From positions 1 to 64,000 of the forward strand of contig NZ_JAFMOS010000646.1 of the NCBI RefSeq assembly GCF_019049755.1: a stretch of 64,000 nt of DNA, given 5' to 3'. Under the pieces are notes generated by a model that saw nothing but the letters and a program-made list of their open reading frames with translations, was not told the DNA's origin and ran no database searches. Both the position numbers and the translations under genes were made by a program. Position 1 is the stretch's first letter; each line of letters starts with the position of its first letter. The stretch is from Rahnella perminowiae. GTDB lineage: Bacteria; Pseudomonadota; Gammaproteobacteria; Enterobacterales; Enterobacteriaceae. Positions 1 through 11,497 of this stretch are shown piece by piece.

Positions 1-25
1 AAAAGCCCCTTTTCGGGGCTTTTTG
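1..25 (-). terminator. Rho-independent terminator of ssb
   Basis: An AAAAGCCCC arm pairs with GGGGCTTTT around a short TTTC loop. On the minus strand the stem runs into a T-rich tail just after the ssb stop codon. The A-run on the other side means it could also work in the opposite direction. Confidence 0.8.
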
Positions 26-57
26 CTTTTCTGACAGAGGAGCCCGAAGGCAACAAA

Positions 58-600
58 TCAGAACGGGATATCGTCGTCGAAATCCATTGGTGGTTCGTTG
101 TTCTGTGCTGGCGCGTTGTTTTGCGCAGCCGGACGTGCCTGCTGGCCGCCGCTGAACTGGTTGCCGCCTTGTGGTTGCTGAGGCTGACCCCAACCGCCCT
201 GCTGGCCGCCTGCGGATGGCTGACCGCCACCTGCTGGTGCGCCGCCGCCGGCACGGCCGCCGAGCATCTGCATGGTCCCGCCCACATTAACCACGACTTC
301 GGTGGTGTATTTTTCAACGCCAGCCTGATCGGTCCATTTACGGGTTTGCAGTGCGCCTTCGATGTAAACCTGGGAACCTTTCTTCAGGTATTCGCCCGCA
401 ACTTCAGCTAATTTACCGAACAGCACAACACGGTGCCATTCCGTTTTTTCTTTCTGCTCGCCGGTCGCTTTGTCACGCCAGCTTTCAGACGTTGCCAGTG
501 TAATGTTGGCGACTGCACCGCCGTTAGGCATGTAGCGGACTTCCGGGTCTTGCCCCAGATTACCGACGAGAATAACTTTGTTTACGCCTCTGCTGGCCAT
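58..600 (-). CDS. ssb: Single-stranded DNA-binding protein SSB
   Basis: SSB coats single-stranded DNA as a homotetramer during replication, recombination and repair. The 180-residue product begins [20 protein letters not shown], as in E. coli SSB (about 178 residues). It has the N-terminal OB fold (about 1-112), a Gly/Gln/Pro-rich linker (about 113-165) and the acidic tail MDFDDDIPF that docks partner proteins. An in-frame extension up to 798 exists, but the start at 600 is chosen because AGGAG lies seven bases upstream and the protein then aligns end to end with the family. The gene diverges from uvrA, and the shared intergenic region holds a LexA box, so SOS control of one or both genes is likely. 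Confidence 0.97.
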   Translation of the reverse strand: MASRGVNKVILVGNLGQDPEVRYMPNGGAVANITLATSESWRDKATGEQKEKTEWHRVVLFGKLAEVAGEYLKKGSQVYIEGALQTRKWTDQAGVEKYTTEVVVNVGGTMQMLGGRAGGGAPAGGGQPSAGGQQGGWGQPQQPQGGNQFSGGQQARPAAQNNAPAQNNEPPMDFDDDIPF

Positions 601-765
601 GTGGATTCTCCTGATGATGTATGTCGTGGCTGAAACCACAGTTTGGGGTGTGAGGAACTCACTTCGCGACATTATAACCACAAAACGTTGCCTTCGTACC
701 ATGGATGTAAAACGTTGGGATTTTCTTTCCAGATTGTTCAGCAAACATTCCATCGTTACATCGAG

Positions 766-785
766 TACTGGATATACATTCAGGT
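766..785. promoter_or_regulatory. LexA (SOS) box between ssb and uvrA
   Basis: The 20-mer TACTGGATATACATTCAGGT fits the LexA consensus CTG-N10-CAG with an AT-rich spacer. It lies about 140 bases before uvrA in the divergent ssb/uvrA region (601-925), where E. coli has its shared operator. A plausible uvrA promoter follows: GTGGCA, 17 bases, CATAAT near 793-821. I see nothing else notable in this 325-base gap. Confidence 0.85.
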
Positions 786-925
786 TTTGGGGTGGCACAG
801 GCTGTGATTTGTGTCATAATTGCGCGTTACGTTCTTCTCTGTGCCCGATTCGATGACTGGCGCGAAACAGGTTTTCACGGCGGTCACCGGCACGGTGAGC
901 TATCAAGTTAATCCGGGAATGATGA

Positions 926-3781
926 ATGGATAAGATCGAAGTTCGGGGCGCACGCACCCATAATCTCAAGAATATCAACCTGATTATCCCGCGCGACAAA
1001 CTGATTGTTGTCACCGGCTTATCTGGTTCAGGCAAGTCTTCTCTGGCGTTTGATACACTGTACGCCGAAGGCCAGCGCCGCTACGTCGAGTCGCTGTCAG
1101 CCTACGCACGCCAATTTTTATCCTTAATGGAAAAACCGGACGTCGACCATATTGAAGGTCTGTCTCCGGCGATTTCGATTGAGCAAAAATCAACATCACA
1201 CAACCCGCGCTCTACCGTCGGGACCATCACGGAAATCCACGATTATCTGCGCCTGCTGTTTGCCCGCGTGGGCGAGCCGCGCTGCCCGGATCATAATATT
1301 CCGCTGTCAGCCCAGACTGTCAGCCAGATGGTGGATAACGTACTCGCGCAGCCGGAAGGCCAGCGCCTGATGTTACTGGCGACCATCATCAAAGACCGCA
1401 AAGGCGAGCATACCAAGACGCTGGAAAACCTGGCGTCGCAGGGCTACATCCGTGCGCGTATTGATGGCGAAGTCTGTGACCTGTCGGATCCGCCGAAATT
1501 AGAACTGCAGAAAAAACACACCATTGAAGTGGTCGTCGACCGCTTTAAAGTACGTGACGATCTGGCCCAGCGTCTGGCGGAATCGTTTGAAACCGCGCTC
1601 GAGCTTTCCGGCGGTACCGCCGTGGTCGCCGATATGGATGACCCGAAAGCGGAAGAAATGCTGTTTTCGGCTAACTTTGCCTGTCCGGTGTGTGGCTACA
1701 GCATGCGTGAGCTTGAACCGCGTATGTTCTCGTTCAACAACCCGGCCGGTGCCTGTCCGACCTGTGACGGACTGGGCGTACAGCAGTTTTTCGATCCTGA
1801 TCGTGTGGTGCAGAATCCTGAGCTTTCACTGGCAGGTGGCGCGATCCGTGGCTGGGATCGCCGTAACTTCTATTACTTCCAGATGTTGCGCTCGCTGGGC
1901 GAGCACTATGATTTCGACGTGGAAGCGCCGTTTAATGCACTGAGCAGCGACGTACAACATGCCATCCTGCACGGTTCCGGCAAAACGACGATTGAATTTA
2001 AATACATCAACGATCGCGGTGATACCTCGATTCGTCGCCATCCGTTTGAAGGCGTGCTGCACAATATGGAACGCCGTTATAAAGAAACGGAATCCAGCGC
2101 GGTACGTGAAGAACTGTCGAAATACATCAGCAACCGTCCGTGTACGTCCTGCCGTGGCACCCGTCTGCGTGAAGAAGCCCGTAACGTGTTTGTCGAAGAA
2201 ACCACGCTGCCGGAAATCTCCGATTTCAGCATCGGTCATGCGATGGATTTCTTCCGCAATATGAAACTCAGCGGCCAGCGCGCCAAAATTGCTGAGAAAG
2301 TGCTGAAAGAGATCGGCGATCGCCTGAAATTCCTGGTGAATGTCGGATTGAATTACCTCTCGCTGTCTCGTTCTGCGGAAACACTGTCCGGCGGCGAAGC
2401 CCAGCGTATCCGTCTGGCAAGCCAGATTGGTGCCGGTCTGGTGGGCGTGATGTACGTACTTGATGAACCTTCCATTGGCCTGCATCAGCGCGATAACGAA
2501 CGTCTGCTGGAAACACTGATCCACCTGCGCGACCTCGGTAACACGGTGATTGTGGTTGAGCATGACGAAGACGCCATCCGCGCCGCTGACCATATTATTG
2601 ATATCGGACCGGGCGCGGGCGTGCATGGCGGCGAAGTGGTGGCTGAAGGTACGGCTGAAGACATTATGGCGACCGAGAATTCACTGACCGGGCAGTTCCT
2701 GAGCGGCAAACGTGAAATCTCTGTACCGGCACAGCGCGTCCCTGCGGATGCGGCAAAAGTGCTGAAACTGTCGGGCGCTAAAGGCAATAACCTGAAAGAC
2801 GTCACGCTGACGCTGCCGGTTGGCTTGTTTACCTGTATCACCGGCGTGTCCGGCTCCGGTAAATCGACGCTTATCAACGACACGCTGTTCCCGCTGGCAC
2901 AGCGCGAACTGAATGGTGCGACGATTGCTGAAGCCGCGCCGTACCGTGAAATCGAAGGCCTGGGACATTTCGATAAAGTCATCGACATCGACCAGAGCCC
3001 GATTGGCCGTACGCCGCGCTCCAACCCGGCGACCTATACCGGTATTTTCACGCCGGTGCGCGAGCTGTTTGCCGGTGTGCCGGAATCACGTTCACGCGGC
3101 TACACGCCGGGGCGTTTCAGTTTCAACGTCAAAGGCGGCCGCTGCGAAGCCTGTCAGGGCGACGGCGTGATCAAAGTCGAGATGCACTTCCTGCCGGATA
3201 TTTATGTGCCGTGTGACCAGTGCAAAGGCAAACGCTATAACCGCGAAACGCTGGAAATTAAATACAAAGGCAAGAGCATCCACGAAGTGCTGGAGATGAC
3301 CATTGAAGAAGCGCGTGATTTCTTCGATGCCGTCCCTGCGCTTGCGCGTAAATTGCAGACGCTGATCGACGTGGGTCTGACCTACATCAGCCTTGGCCAG
3401 TCCGCGACCACGCTGTCCGGCGGTGAAGCACAGCGTGTGAAACTGGCGCGTGAGCTGTCCAAACGCGGCACCGGTCAGACGTTGTATATTCTCGACGAGC
3501 CGACCACCGGCCTGCACTTTGCCGATATCCAGCAACTGCTGGAAGTGCTGCATCAGCTTCGTGATCAGGGTAATACTATCGTGGTGATTGAACACAATCT
3601 GGACGTGATTAAAACCGCGGACTGGATTGTCGATCTCGGGCCGGAAGGTGGCGCGGGTGGCGGACAGATTCTGGTCGCCGGTACACCGGAAACCGTCGCG
3701 GAATGCAAAGAATCGCATACCGCGCGCTTCCTGAAACCGCTGCTGGAACGCCACAGCCAGCAGGCGAAGAAAACAGCGTAA
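926..3781 (+). CDS. uvrA: UvrABC excinuclease subunit A
   Basis: UvrA is the damage-recognition ATPase of nucleotide excision repair. As a dimer it loads UvrB at lesions. The 951-residue protein has two ABC-type ATPase halves, with Walker A motifs GLSGSGKSS near residue 31 and GVSGSGKST near residue 640, and two LSGGEAQR signatures. It also has the zinc-finger cysteine clusters [12 protein letters not shown] and [14 protein letters not shown]. The start [16 protein letters not shown] coincides with the E. coli start, and the C-terminus is about ten residues longer ([13 protein letters not shown]). The LexA box upstream indicates SOS induction. Confidence 0.98.
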   Translation: MDKIEVRGARTHNLKNINLIIPRDKLIVVTGLSGSGKSSLAFDTLYAEGQRRYVESLSAYARQFLSLMEKPDVDHIEGLSPAISIEQKSTSHNPRSTVGTITEIHDYLRLLFARVGEPRCPDHNIPLSAQTVSQMVDNVLAQPEGQRLMLLATIIKDRKGEHTKTLENLASQGYIRARIDGEVCDLSDPPKLELQKKHTIEVVVDRFKVRDDLAQRLAESFETALELSGGTAVVADMDDPKAEEMLFSANFACPVCGYSMRELEPRMFSFNNPAGACPTCDGLGVQQFFDPDRVVQNPELSLAGGAIRGWDRRNFYYFQMLRSLGEHYDFDVEAPFNALSSDVQHAILHGSGKTTIEFKYINDRGDTSIRRHPFEGVLHNMERRYKETESSAVREELSKYISNRPCTSCRGTRLREEARNVFVEETTLPEISDFSIGHAMDFFRNMKLSGQRAKIAEKVLKEIGDRLKFLVNVGLNYLSLSRSAETLSGGEAQRIRLASQIGAGLVGVMYVLDEPSIGLHQRDNERLLETLIHLRDLGNTVIVVEHDEDAIRAADHIIDIGPGAGVHGGEVVAEGTAEDIMATENSLTGQFLSGKREISVPAQRVPADAAKVLKLSGAKGNNLKDVTLTLPVGLFTCITGVSGSGKSTLINDTLFPLAQRELNGATIAEAAPYREIEGLGHFDKVIDIDQSPIGRTPRSNPATYTGIFTPVRELFAGVPESRSRGYTPGRFSFNVKGGRCEACQGDGVIKVEMHFLPDIYVPCDQCKGKRYNRETLEIKYKGKSIHEVLEMTIEEARDFFDAVPALARKLQTLIDVGLTYISLGQSATTLSGGEAQRVKLARELSKRGTGQTLYILDEPTTGLHFADIQQLLEVLHQLRDQGNTIVVIEHNLDVIKTADWIVDLGPEGGAGGGQILVAGTPETVAECKESHTARFLKPLLERHSQQAKKTA

Positions 3782-3797
3782 TCTTTAAGCGCCGATC

Positions 3798-3827
3798 AGC
3801 GCCCTCCCCTGCGAAGGGGGAGGCGCT
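3798..3827. terminator. Stem-loop between convergent uvrA and esterase genes
   Basis: AGCGCC-CTCCCC pairs with GGGGAGGCGCT with one bulged C, around a short loop. It sits 17 bases after the uvrA stop and just past the end of the convergent esterase gene. There is no clear U-run on either side, so termination is only inferred. Confidence 0.45.
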
Positions 3828-3831
3828 GAGA

Positions 3832-5058
<1,227 letters not shown>

Positions 5059-5128
5059 TTAAGTAACTCACTGTTTTTGCACAACTCTCAGAGTAGATTA
5101 TTTTTGCCGCCAGCGGGCGTGATCGGCG

Positions 5129-6046
5129 TCACTGTTCAGAAGATGCGTCTAACGCATGAAGCTGAGGCAATGCACTCAGTCGCTGATAAGCAAAATCCCA
5201 GAATATCCGCACCTTGCGTGGCATCTGCTGGACCTGCTGCGCCACCAGTTGTACCGGCAAAGGCAAAGGTTCGAAATCCGCCAGAAGCCGTACCATACGG
5301 CCCGCCTGCACATCATCCTTCACCTGATACGACAGTAACCGTGCTATCCCCTGCCCGCTGCGCACCGCCAGCAACTGCGATTCCACATCATTGGAGAGCA
5401 GACGCGGCGACAACCGGACGCGCAAATCATCCTCATGCGGCCCGAAACGCCATTCACAGATTTGCGTGCGCAGCGTGCCCGTCACCGTCTGATGCACCGC
5501 CAGTTCAGACGGATGCTTCGGTTCGCCATGCTGCGCCAGATACGCCGGGCTGGCGACCAGCACGCGGGTGACTTCGGCGACCTTGCGCGCGACTTTGCCT
5601 GAATCTTCCTGATGACCGATGCGTACCGCCAGATCTAACCCTTCGTCGATCAGATCCAGATTGCGGTCATTGAGTATCATTTCGATTTGCATATCAGGGT
5701 GTTGCGCCAGAAACTCCATCACCAGGGGCGCAACGTGTTTACGCCCGAACTGCACCGGCGCGGTGATGCGCAGCAGGCCGCTGAGCTGAGTTTCAGCGGT
5801 ATCTTCTACCGCATTCTGATACTGGCTGAGCAGCAGCCGGGCTTTTTCTGCCAGCCGTGCGCCCGCTTCTGTCGGCGCCAGACTGCGCGTGGTGCGCTCG
5901 ACCAGCCTTGCGCCGAACCGGTGTTCCAGCGAGGCGATGGCGCGGGTGATGGCCGGTGGAGAACGGTGAAGTTTACGGGCAGCTTCCGCCAGGCTGCCAT
6001 ACTGAAGTACAGCGACAAAAATCGCCATTTCATCCAAACGGTCCAT
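5129..6046 (-). CDS. LysR-family transcriptional regulator
   Basis: A 305-residue LysR regulator. The N-terminal winged HTH (about 1-60) contains GSLAEAARKLHRSPPAITRAI, split here as GSLAEAARKL then HRSPPAITRAI, and the C-terminal part is the periplasmic-binding-protein-like effector domain (about 88-290). The start MDRLDEM at 6046 has GGAAGA six bases upstream; a GTG four codons earlier is less likely. It diverges from the GST gene across about 100 bases, the usual arrangement in which a LysR protein controls its neighbour, so the GST/FMN-protein pair is the probable target. The effector is unknown. Confidence 0.85.
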   Translation of the reverse strand: MDRLDEMAIFVAVLQYGSLAEAARKLHRSPPAITRAIASLEHRFGARLVERTTRSLAPTEAGARLAEKARLLLSQYQNAVEDTAETQLSGLLRITAPVQFGRKHVAPLVMEFLAQHPDMQIEMILNDRNLDLIDEGLDLAVRIGHQEDSGKVARKVAEVTRVLVASPAYLAQHGEPKHPSELAVHQTVTGTLRTQICEWRFGPHEDDLRVRLSPRLLSNDVESQLLAVRSGQGIARLLSYQVKDDVQAGRMVRLLADFEPLPLPVQLVAQQVQQMPRKVRIFWDFAYQRLSALPQLHALDASSEQ

Positions 6047-6147
6047 AGATTCTTCCACAAAGTGAAACGCTCAATTTCAATCTTCGTGGATCACAATCAT
6101 CTGGCGCAAGAGTAATCTTTGATTCATACCTCAAAAGGAGACAACCC

Positions 6148-6768
6148 ATGCCCGCCATTCAACTTTACAGTACGCCGCTTTCCGGTCACTGCCACCGCGT
6201 CATCCTGCTGCTGAACATGCTCAGTCTGCCCTTTGAAACTAAAGACGGCGGCAAAGAGGTTCGCCAGACCGCAGAATTCGCGCAGTTAAACCCGCTGCGA
6301 CAAGTGCCGGTGCTGACCGACGGCGAACACATTGTCACCGACAGTCATGCGATTCTGGTGTATCTGGTGAAACGCTACGCACCCGACAGTCACTGGTTAC
6401 CGGAAGATCCGTTCCAGGCGGCGGAAGTCCAAAAGTGGTTGTCCCGCGCTGCCGGTGAAGTGCGCTACGGCCCGGCATCTGCCCGTATGGTGAAACAATT
6501 CTCAGCACCGGAAGTGTATGAAAGTGCGCTGAAAGTGTCGGCAAAATTCCTGCCGCAGCTTGAACAGCATCTGGAAAACCACGAGTTTCTGGCGACGGAG
6601 CGGGCCACGATTGCCGATCTGGCCTGTTACAGCTATGTAGCGGCGGCACCGGAAGGCGGCGTTTCGCTGGCGGATTATCCGGCGATTCACCGCTGGCTGA
6701 AACGGATCGAAAGCCTGCCGGGCTTTACGCCACTTCCGGCGTTGCCACTGCCTGAGAACGCGGGGTAA
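6148..6768 (+). CDS. Glutathione S-transferase
   Basis: A 206-residue cytosolic GST. It has an N-terminal thioredoxin-fold domain (about 1-80) with a Ser/Cys-type active-site segment STPLSGHCHRV, the cis-Pro segment RQVPVL and the glutathione-binding DSHAILVYL, then an all-helical C-terminal domain. AAAGGAG lies eight bases before the start. The next gene begins six bases after the stop, so the two are almost certainly co-transcribed. The exact substrate cannot be told from the sequence. Confidence 0.88.
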   Translation: MPAIQLYSTPLSGHCHRVILLLNMLSLPFETKDGGKEVRQTAEFAQLNPLRQVPVLTDGEHIVTDSHAILVYLVKRYAPDSHWLPEDPFQAAEVQKWLSRAAGEVRYGPASARMVKQFSAPEVYESALKVSAKFLPQLEQHLENHEFLATERATIADLACYSYVAAAPEGGVSLADYPAIHRWLKRIESLPGFTPLPALPLPENAG

Positions 6769-6774
6769 AAGACG

Positions 6775-7695
6775 ATGAATAACCCCTTCCATGCAGACGA
6801 AATCCTGGCGCAGGACATGGCAGGGTTTGACGTTTCCGCACACGGCATCCGCGATGCGATGCCGGAACAGCACCGGCTGTTTTTCGCCGCGCTACCGTAT
6901 TTGTTTATCTCGACGCTGGATGACCACTGCTGGCCGGTGGCGACTCTGCTGACCGGCCCCGCCGGGTTTATCCGTACGCCGGACGCGTCGCATTTGCGGA
7001 TCAATACACCGCGGCGGGATGACGATCCGGCGTTGGCCGCCTTACAACCGGGGAAACAGATCGGCGGGCTGGGGATCGATTTTTCCAACCGGCGGCGTAA
7101 CCGTGTGAACGGCAGGATCGGGCGCATGGATAAAAACCGCATTGAGATCGTCGTCGATCAGAGTTTTGGCAATTGTCCGCAGTATATTCAGGTTCGCAAA
7201 CTGGCCGATGTAACCGTCAGTTTGCCGCTGCCTGCGCGGGAGGATATGTCCGAACCGGATGCTGATGCCCGCGCACTGATTGCCCGTGCCGATACGTTTT
7301 TTATCGCCAGCCACGCACACGGCGGTGCCGATATGTCACATCGCGGCGGTCAGCCGGGGTTTGCGCATCTGGTGGGAAACCGTTTGTGGGTGCCTGATTT
7401 TCGCGGTAACCGTTATATGAATACGCTGGGGAATTTACTGGCAGAACCGCGTGCGGCACTGCTGTTTATCGATTTTGAGAACGGTGATGTGCTGCATCTT
7501 CAGGGACACACGCAGATCCACTGGCACCCGGAAGATATTCCAGGGCCTGCGGGCGCAGAACGTTACTGGAGTCTGGACATCACACGCGCGTGGCGCTTTC
7601 GTGGCGCACTGCCATGGCGGGCTAAGGCGGCAGACTTCTCCCCCTCAACACTTAACAGCGGCAACTGGCCGGACAATCAGCGGCCGATTTCCTGA
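6775..7695 (+). CDS. Pyridoxamine 5'-phosphate oxidase-like FMN-binding protein
   Basis: The 306-residue protein has the split-barrel flavin-binding pattern of the large pyridoxamine-phosphate-oxidase-like family (COG3576-like), for example LPYLFISTLDDHCWPVATLL at about 41-60 and GGADMSHRGGQPGFAHL at about 183-199. Such proteins bind FMN or a related flavin, and most have no known reaction. Its start lies six bases after the GST stop, implying a shared role, possibly handling a reactive or nitro/quinone compound under the LysR regulator. The last 19 bases overlap the 3' end of the convergent yjbR. Confidence 0.75.
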   Translation: MNNPFHADEILAQDMAGFDVSAHGIRDAMPEQHRLFFAALPYLFISTLDDHCWPVATLLTGPAGFIRTPDASHLRINTPRRDDDPALAALQPGKQIGGLGIDFSNRRRNRVNGRIGRMDKNRIEIVVDQSFGNCPQYIQVRKLADVTVSLPLPAREDMSEPDADARALIARADTFFIASHAHGGADMSHRGGQPGFAHLVGNRLWVPDFRGNRYMNTLGNLLAEPRAALLFIDFENGDVLHLQGHTQIHWHPEDIPGPAGAERYWSLDITRAWRFRGALPWRAKAADFSPSTLNSGNWPDNQRPIS

Positions 7696-8030
7696 CGTAT
7701 CGCTTCCGGCAGACCGGATACCACCAACGCATAAGAGCCGTCGATCAGATAATAAAACTGGGAATCGGGCAGCGAACCGTCGAGGAATACCGTATTCCAG
7801 TGTGCTTTGTTGAGATGATCTCCCGGCACGATATCCGGATGTGTTGCACGTAATTGCTCTGCCAGCTCCGGGCTGGCTTTCAGCGAAATGGCCTCGCGAC
7901 CGTCGATTTCACACACCATGGCGAACATCGCATCGCCCACTTTTACCTGATTTGCGCCGCGCTGATTTTCAACACTTTGCTCCGCACCGGGTTTCCCCAT
8001 GCAGTAGGTCAGCAATTCTGAACTGGTCAT
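7677..8030 (-). CDS. yjbR: YjbR, MmcQ/YjbR-family protein
   Basis: A 117-residue protein of the MmcQ/YjbR family, clearly orthologous to E. coli YjbR ([17 protein letters not shown] at the start, [20 protein letters not shown] in the middle). The family has a double-wing-like fold related to CyaY and is suspected of binding DNA, but its function is not established. Its ATG overlaps the yjbQ stop as ATGA, so translation is probably coupled. The 3' end overlaps the convergent FMN-protein gene by 19 bases. Confidence 0.9.
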   Translation of the reverse strand: MTSSELLTYCMGKPGAEQSVENQRGANQVKVGDAMFAMVCEIDGREAISLKASPELAEQLRATHPDIVPGDHLNKAHWNTVFLDGSLPDSQFYYLIDGSYALVVSGLPEAIRQEIGR

Positions 8031-8452
8031 GCCTGGATTTCTCCTTGTAACGTGATGACGATCCGGCGTTGTCCGCCGTCGATCCGATGTTCGCCCATCC
8101 AGATCCCCTGCCAGGTGCCAAGCAGCAACCTTCCCCGGGAAACGGGCAGCACTAATGATGCACCTAACAGCGATGACTTAATGTGACCCGGCATATCATC
8201 GCGGCCTTCGTAGTCATGCTCGTAGGGCGCGTTTTCCGGCACGGTACGCATGAAATGTTGTTCCATGTCGTAGCGCACGGTCGGGTCACAGTTCTCATTC
8301 AGCGTCAGCGACGCTGAAGTGTGCTGAATAAATAAATGCACCAGCCCGGTTTGTACTTCATGCAGACGCTCAATTTGGCTGACCACTTCATCGGTGATCA
8401 GATGGAAACCCCGCGCTTTCGCGCCGAGCGTAATAGTTTGCTGATGCCACAT
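8027..8452 (-). CDS. yjbQ: YjbQ, UPF0047 family protein
   Basis: A 141-residue ortholog of E. coli YjbQ. The conserved family blocks are present: [32 protein letters not shown] and [13 protein letters not shown] weak thiamine-phosphate-synthase-like activity has been described for the family, but its main role is unclear. An in-frame extension up to 8677 is not used: MWHQQTITL at 8452 has GGAAAG just upstream and matches the ortholog's start. It forms a two-gene unit with yjbR. Confidence 0.92.
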   Translation of the reverse strand: MWHQQTITLGAKARGFHLITDEVVSQIERLHEVQTGLVHLFIQHTSASLTLNENCDPTVRYDMEQHFMRTVPENAPYEHDYEGRDDMPGHIKSSLLGASLVLPVSRGRLLLGTWQGIWMGEHRIDGGQRRIVITLQGEIQA

Positions 8453-8550
8453 ATACTTTCCACATCCTTTCAGCCGTAAATTCAACTGTAGTAAGTGTGC
8501 AACAACATGGCGAAAAATAAAGGCGGGAGACGTAAAGAGCCGTAAAGATG

Positions 8551-8587
8551 AAAAAGGCCGCCCCATTATCCGTTCATCGTGGCGACC
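8551..8587 (-). terminator. Terminator after the yihO/yihP transcription unit
   Basis: On the minus strand GGTCGCC pairs with GGCGGCC (one G-U pair) and is followed by TTTTTC, eight bases after the yihO stop codon. It separates the sulfoquinovose locus from yjbQ. Confidence 0.75.
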
Positions 8588-8594
8588 TGCTTTT

Positions 8595-10010
8595 TTATTG
8601 TATAACGGCGGAAAGATTGCTTTTTTCAGCCGGTGTTTCAGGCTCGTTATCATTTTTGCGCTGAGCGATTTCCTCAATTATTTTCGCGAAGCGTGCTTCG
8701 TTCAGTTTATAAAAGAGGCCCATGATGATGGCGGCGGTAATGGCAAGTAAGCAGGGCCAGACAAAGATCAACTGGCGTAAACCGAGTAAGGTCGCGCTGC
8801 CCTGCACCGCATTCGGGATATAACCGATTTGCGTCAGCATAATTCCCGGCAGGAAACCGGCAAGCGCGGCAGATATTTTTCGTGAAAAGGTATAACCGGT
8901 ATACACCGAGCCTTCGGCACGAATACCGGTTTTCCATTCGCCGTAATCCACGGTATCCGGTACCAGTGCCCAGTTCAGGCTGTTGACAAATGCGGTGCCA
9001 AAGAATGCCATGCAGGAAAACAACACAAAGCTTAACGAACTGTTTCCCCAAAAGAAGTTAAGTATATCGCCGGTTGCCCACAGCAATAATCCTCCCAGGT
9101 ATACCTGCTTTTTGCCGAAGCGTTTCACACAACCCGGTACCAGAAACACGCCAATCAATATGCAGCCCATGCTGAAAAAACCCATCCATGACAGCAGATG
9201 AATATCGTGGAGAACGTACTGCGTGTAATACACCTGGATCGCCAGTTTGATATTAAACGCCGCCAGCGTACACAGGTTGGCGAGGCACAGTACCAGTAAC
9301 GGCGGATTACGGAATATGGCGCGAAATGACCGCAGAATACCGGATTTATGTTCCGCAGGCGTAATCCCGACGTAACGCTCCCTGACGCCGCGATAACACC
9401 AGCCCATACACAGAATACCGCAGGTGGCAAAAATCAGCGCGGCACAGAAATATCCCACCGAAGGGGAATTGCCCAGCAACGCCTGGACAGGCATAAACCC
9501 GACCGTACACAGCAGCAACCCGAGTGTGGCACCGCCCTGACGCCAGGCGGCAAGCTGCGCCCGCTCATGCGGATTTCTGGTGATAGCCGGCACCATCGCG
9601 CCGTAAGAACAATTCATCAGGCTGTAGAACAAGCCGAACAACATAAACAGGACAGTGGCGAGTGCCGTTTTTACCGGCAGACCGAAGTCATTCGCCATAA
9701 ACTGCGCCGTCGCAACCAGCCCGACCGGCACGGAGGCATATAAAATGAACGGTCTGAACTTACCCCGGGCTCCAATATGACGACGGGAATCAAGTAACAC
9801 GCCGGTCAGCATATCGGTAAACGCGGTGAAAAACTTCGCCACCAGAAAGATGATGCCGCCATAAAACGCCGGCATGCCCAGCTCATCAGTATAAAATTTC
9901 AGGAGATACAGCGTCCCGATACACAACATCAGGTTCGAGCCAAAATCGCCCATTCCATAGGCACACTTCTCCCGCAATGTCAGCGGATCAGGGTGATGAA
10001 AATCCTTCAT
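8595..10010 (-). CDS. yihO: YihO-like GPH-family transporter, probable sulfoquinovoside uptake
   Basis: A 471-residue, 12-helix transporter of the glycoside-pentoside-hexuronide:cation symporter family. It matches E. coli YihO closely ([16 protein letters not shown]-like start, [17 protein letters not shown] near the C-terminal third). YihO is thought to import sulfoquinovose or its glycosides across the inner membrane. The start at 10010 has GAGG six bases upstream, and the TTG four codons earlier is rejected. It is the last gene of the yihU-T-S-Q-P-O run and follows its paralog yihP by 45 bases. Confidence 0.92.
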   Translation of the reverse strand: MKDFHHPDPLTLREKCAYGMGDFGSNLMLCIGTLYLLKFYTDELGMPAFYGGIIFLVAKFFTAFTDMLTGVLLDSRRHIGARGKFRPFILYASVPVGLVATAQFMANDFGLPVKTALATVLFMLFGLFYSLMNCSYGAMVPAITRNPHERAQLAAWRQGGATLGLLLCTVGFMPVQALLGNSPSVGYFCAALIFATCGILCMGWCYRGVRERYVGITPAEHKSGILRSFRAIFRNPPLLVLCLANLCTLAAFNIKLAIQVYYTQYVLHDIHLLSWMGFFSMGCILIGVFLVPGCVKRFGKKQVYLGGLLLWATGDILNFFWGNSSLSFVLFSCMAFFGTAFVNSLNWALVPDTVDYGEWKTGIRAEGSVYTGYTFSRKISAALAGFLPGIMLTQIGYIPNAVQGSATLLGLRQLIFVWPCLLAITAAIIMGLFYKLNEARFAKIIEEIAQRKNDNEPETPAEKSNLSAVIQ

Positions 10011-10022
10011 GGCAATCCTCAA

Positions 10023-10040
10023 AGCGCCCCGCAGGGCGCT
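10023..10040. other. Short stem-loop between yihP and yihO
   Basis: AGCGCCC pairs with GGGCGCT around a four-base loop in the 45-base gap. There is no U-run. It could stabilise the upstream mRNA or reduce read-through into yihO. Confidence 0.4.
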
Positions 10041-10055
10041 GTTACAGTGAATGCA

Positions 10056-11441
10056 CTATGCCGTCTGCTTACGCTGTTCAATTTCCGCAACGATGCGCAC
10101 GTACATTTTCTCGTTGAGGTTATAGAAACAGCCCATCGCCACGATGGTGATTGCCGCCAGCACACAGGGATAAATGAAGATCAACTGACGCAACCCTTCC
10201 TGCGTGTGCGCCGACTGCACAACATTGGGCACATAGCCGATTTGCGTCAGCATCAGGCCGGGGAAAAATCCTGCCAGTGCCTGTGAGACTTTGCGAAAGA
10301 AGGTGAAGCCGGTGTAAACCGTACCTTCCGAACGAACGCCGGTACGCCACTCGCCGTATTCCACCGTATCGGACACCAGTGCCCAGTTCAGGCTATTGAC
10401 GAACGCCGAACCGAAGAACGCCAGACAGGAGAATGCGACGAAGCTGACGGAGCCGCTGCCATAGAAGTAGTTGAGGATGTCGCCGACGATCCACAGCGCC
10501 AGACCGCCGATATAGACTTTTTTCTTGCCGAATCGTCTGACGGCGGCAGGCATCAGGAATACGCCGATGAAAATGCATCCCATGCTGAAAAAGCCCATAT
10601 AGGAGAGCAGAATAGGGTCGTTCAGCACGTACTGCGTGTAATACACCTGAATCGCCAGCTTGACGTTAAACGCCCCCAGCGTACAGAGATTGGCGATACA
10701 CAGGATGAACAAAGGACGGTTACCGGCGATGGCGCGAAATGACGGCAAAAGCCCCGGTTTTTGCGTCTGATTTGCAGGTTGCGCCTCGCCATAACGCTCT
10801 TTCACTCCGGCATAACACAGCCACATAAACAGCAAACCCACCAGCGAGAACAGCGTCGCGGCAAAGATATAACTGCGCTGCGCATTACCTTCGAGCAGAT
10901 TCATTACCGGCACAAAACCGACAGTGCACAGTAGCAGCCCCAGTGTGGCACCGCCCTGCCGCCAGGCCGCAAGCGACGCACGCTCGTCCGGATTTTTGGT
11001 GATGGCAGGCACCATCGCGCCATAGGAGCAGTTCATCATGCTGAAAAACAACCCGTACAACATAAACAGCAGTGTTGCCACGACGGTCTTACCGGTTATC
11101 TCAAACGGTGTGCCGACAAAGTTAGCGACCGCCAGCAGGGTGACCGGAAACGCGGCATACAATACGAAGGGACGGAATTTGCCTTTTGGGCCGATCTTAC
11201 GCCGTGAATCCAGCATGATGCCGGTGCCCATATCGGTGAAGGCGGTAAAGAATTTGGCGATCAGAAAAATGATGCCACCGTAAGTGCCCGGCAAACCGAG
11301 CACGTCCGTGTAAAACTTCAGCAGGTACAGCGTGCCAATATCGAGCAGGATATTGGAGCCTAAATCCCCCATGCCGTAGGCCAGTTTTTCCCTGAAAGGC
11401 AGGCGCAGGGTCGCGGGATTTTCCGGTGTTGTCTGACTCAT
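10056..11441 (-). CDS. yihP: YihP-like GPH-family transporter
   Basis: A 461-residue GPH-family symporter nearly identical in pattern to E. coli YihP (LPFREKLAYGMGDLGSN, then SDTVEYGEWRTGVRSEG). It is proposed to move sulfoquinovose-type sugars or the product 2,3-dihydroxypropane-1-sulfonate; which of YihO and YihP does what is not visible from sequence. AAGGAG lies eight bases before the start. It sits 56 bases downstream of yihQ in the same direction. Keeping both paralogs argues that each has a distinct job. Confidence 0.92.
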   Translation of the reverse strand: MSQTTPENPATLRLPFREKLAYGMGDLGSNILLDIGTLYLLKFYTDVLGLPGTYGGIIFLIAKFFTAFTDMGTGIMLDSRRKIGPKGKFRPFVLYAAFPVTLLAVANFVGTPFEITGKTVVATLLFMLYGLFFSMMNCSYGAMVPAITKNPDERASLAAWRQGGATLGLLLCTVGFVPVMNLLEGNAQRSYIFAATLFSLVGLLFMWLCYAGVKERYGEAQPANQTQKPGLLPSFRAIAGNRPLFILCIANLCTLGAFNVKLAIQVYYTQYVLNDPILLSYMGFFSMGCIFIGVFLMPAAVRRFGKKKVYIGGLALWIVGDILNYFYGSGSVSFVAFSCLAFFGSAFVNSLNWALVSDTVEYGEWRTGVRSEGTVYTGFTFFRKVSQALAGFFPGLMLTQIGYVPNVVQSAHTQEGLRQLIFIYPCVLAAITIVAMGCFYNLNEKMYVRIVAEIEQRKQTA

Positions 11442-11497
11442 TATGATTCTCCTTCATACGCCGGGGCGTGGTCGCCAACCCCGGCGGCTGAGTCTTA

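Noticed and set aside
1826-3754. Long minus-strand open frames inside uvrA
   Set aside because: They are antisense shadows of a fully conserved gene, have no SD and show no recognisable protein family.
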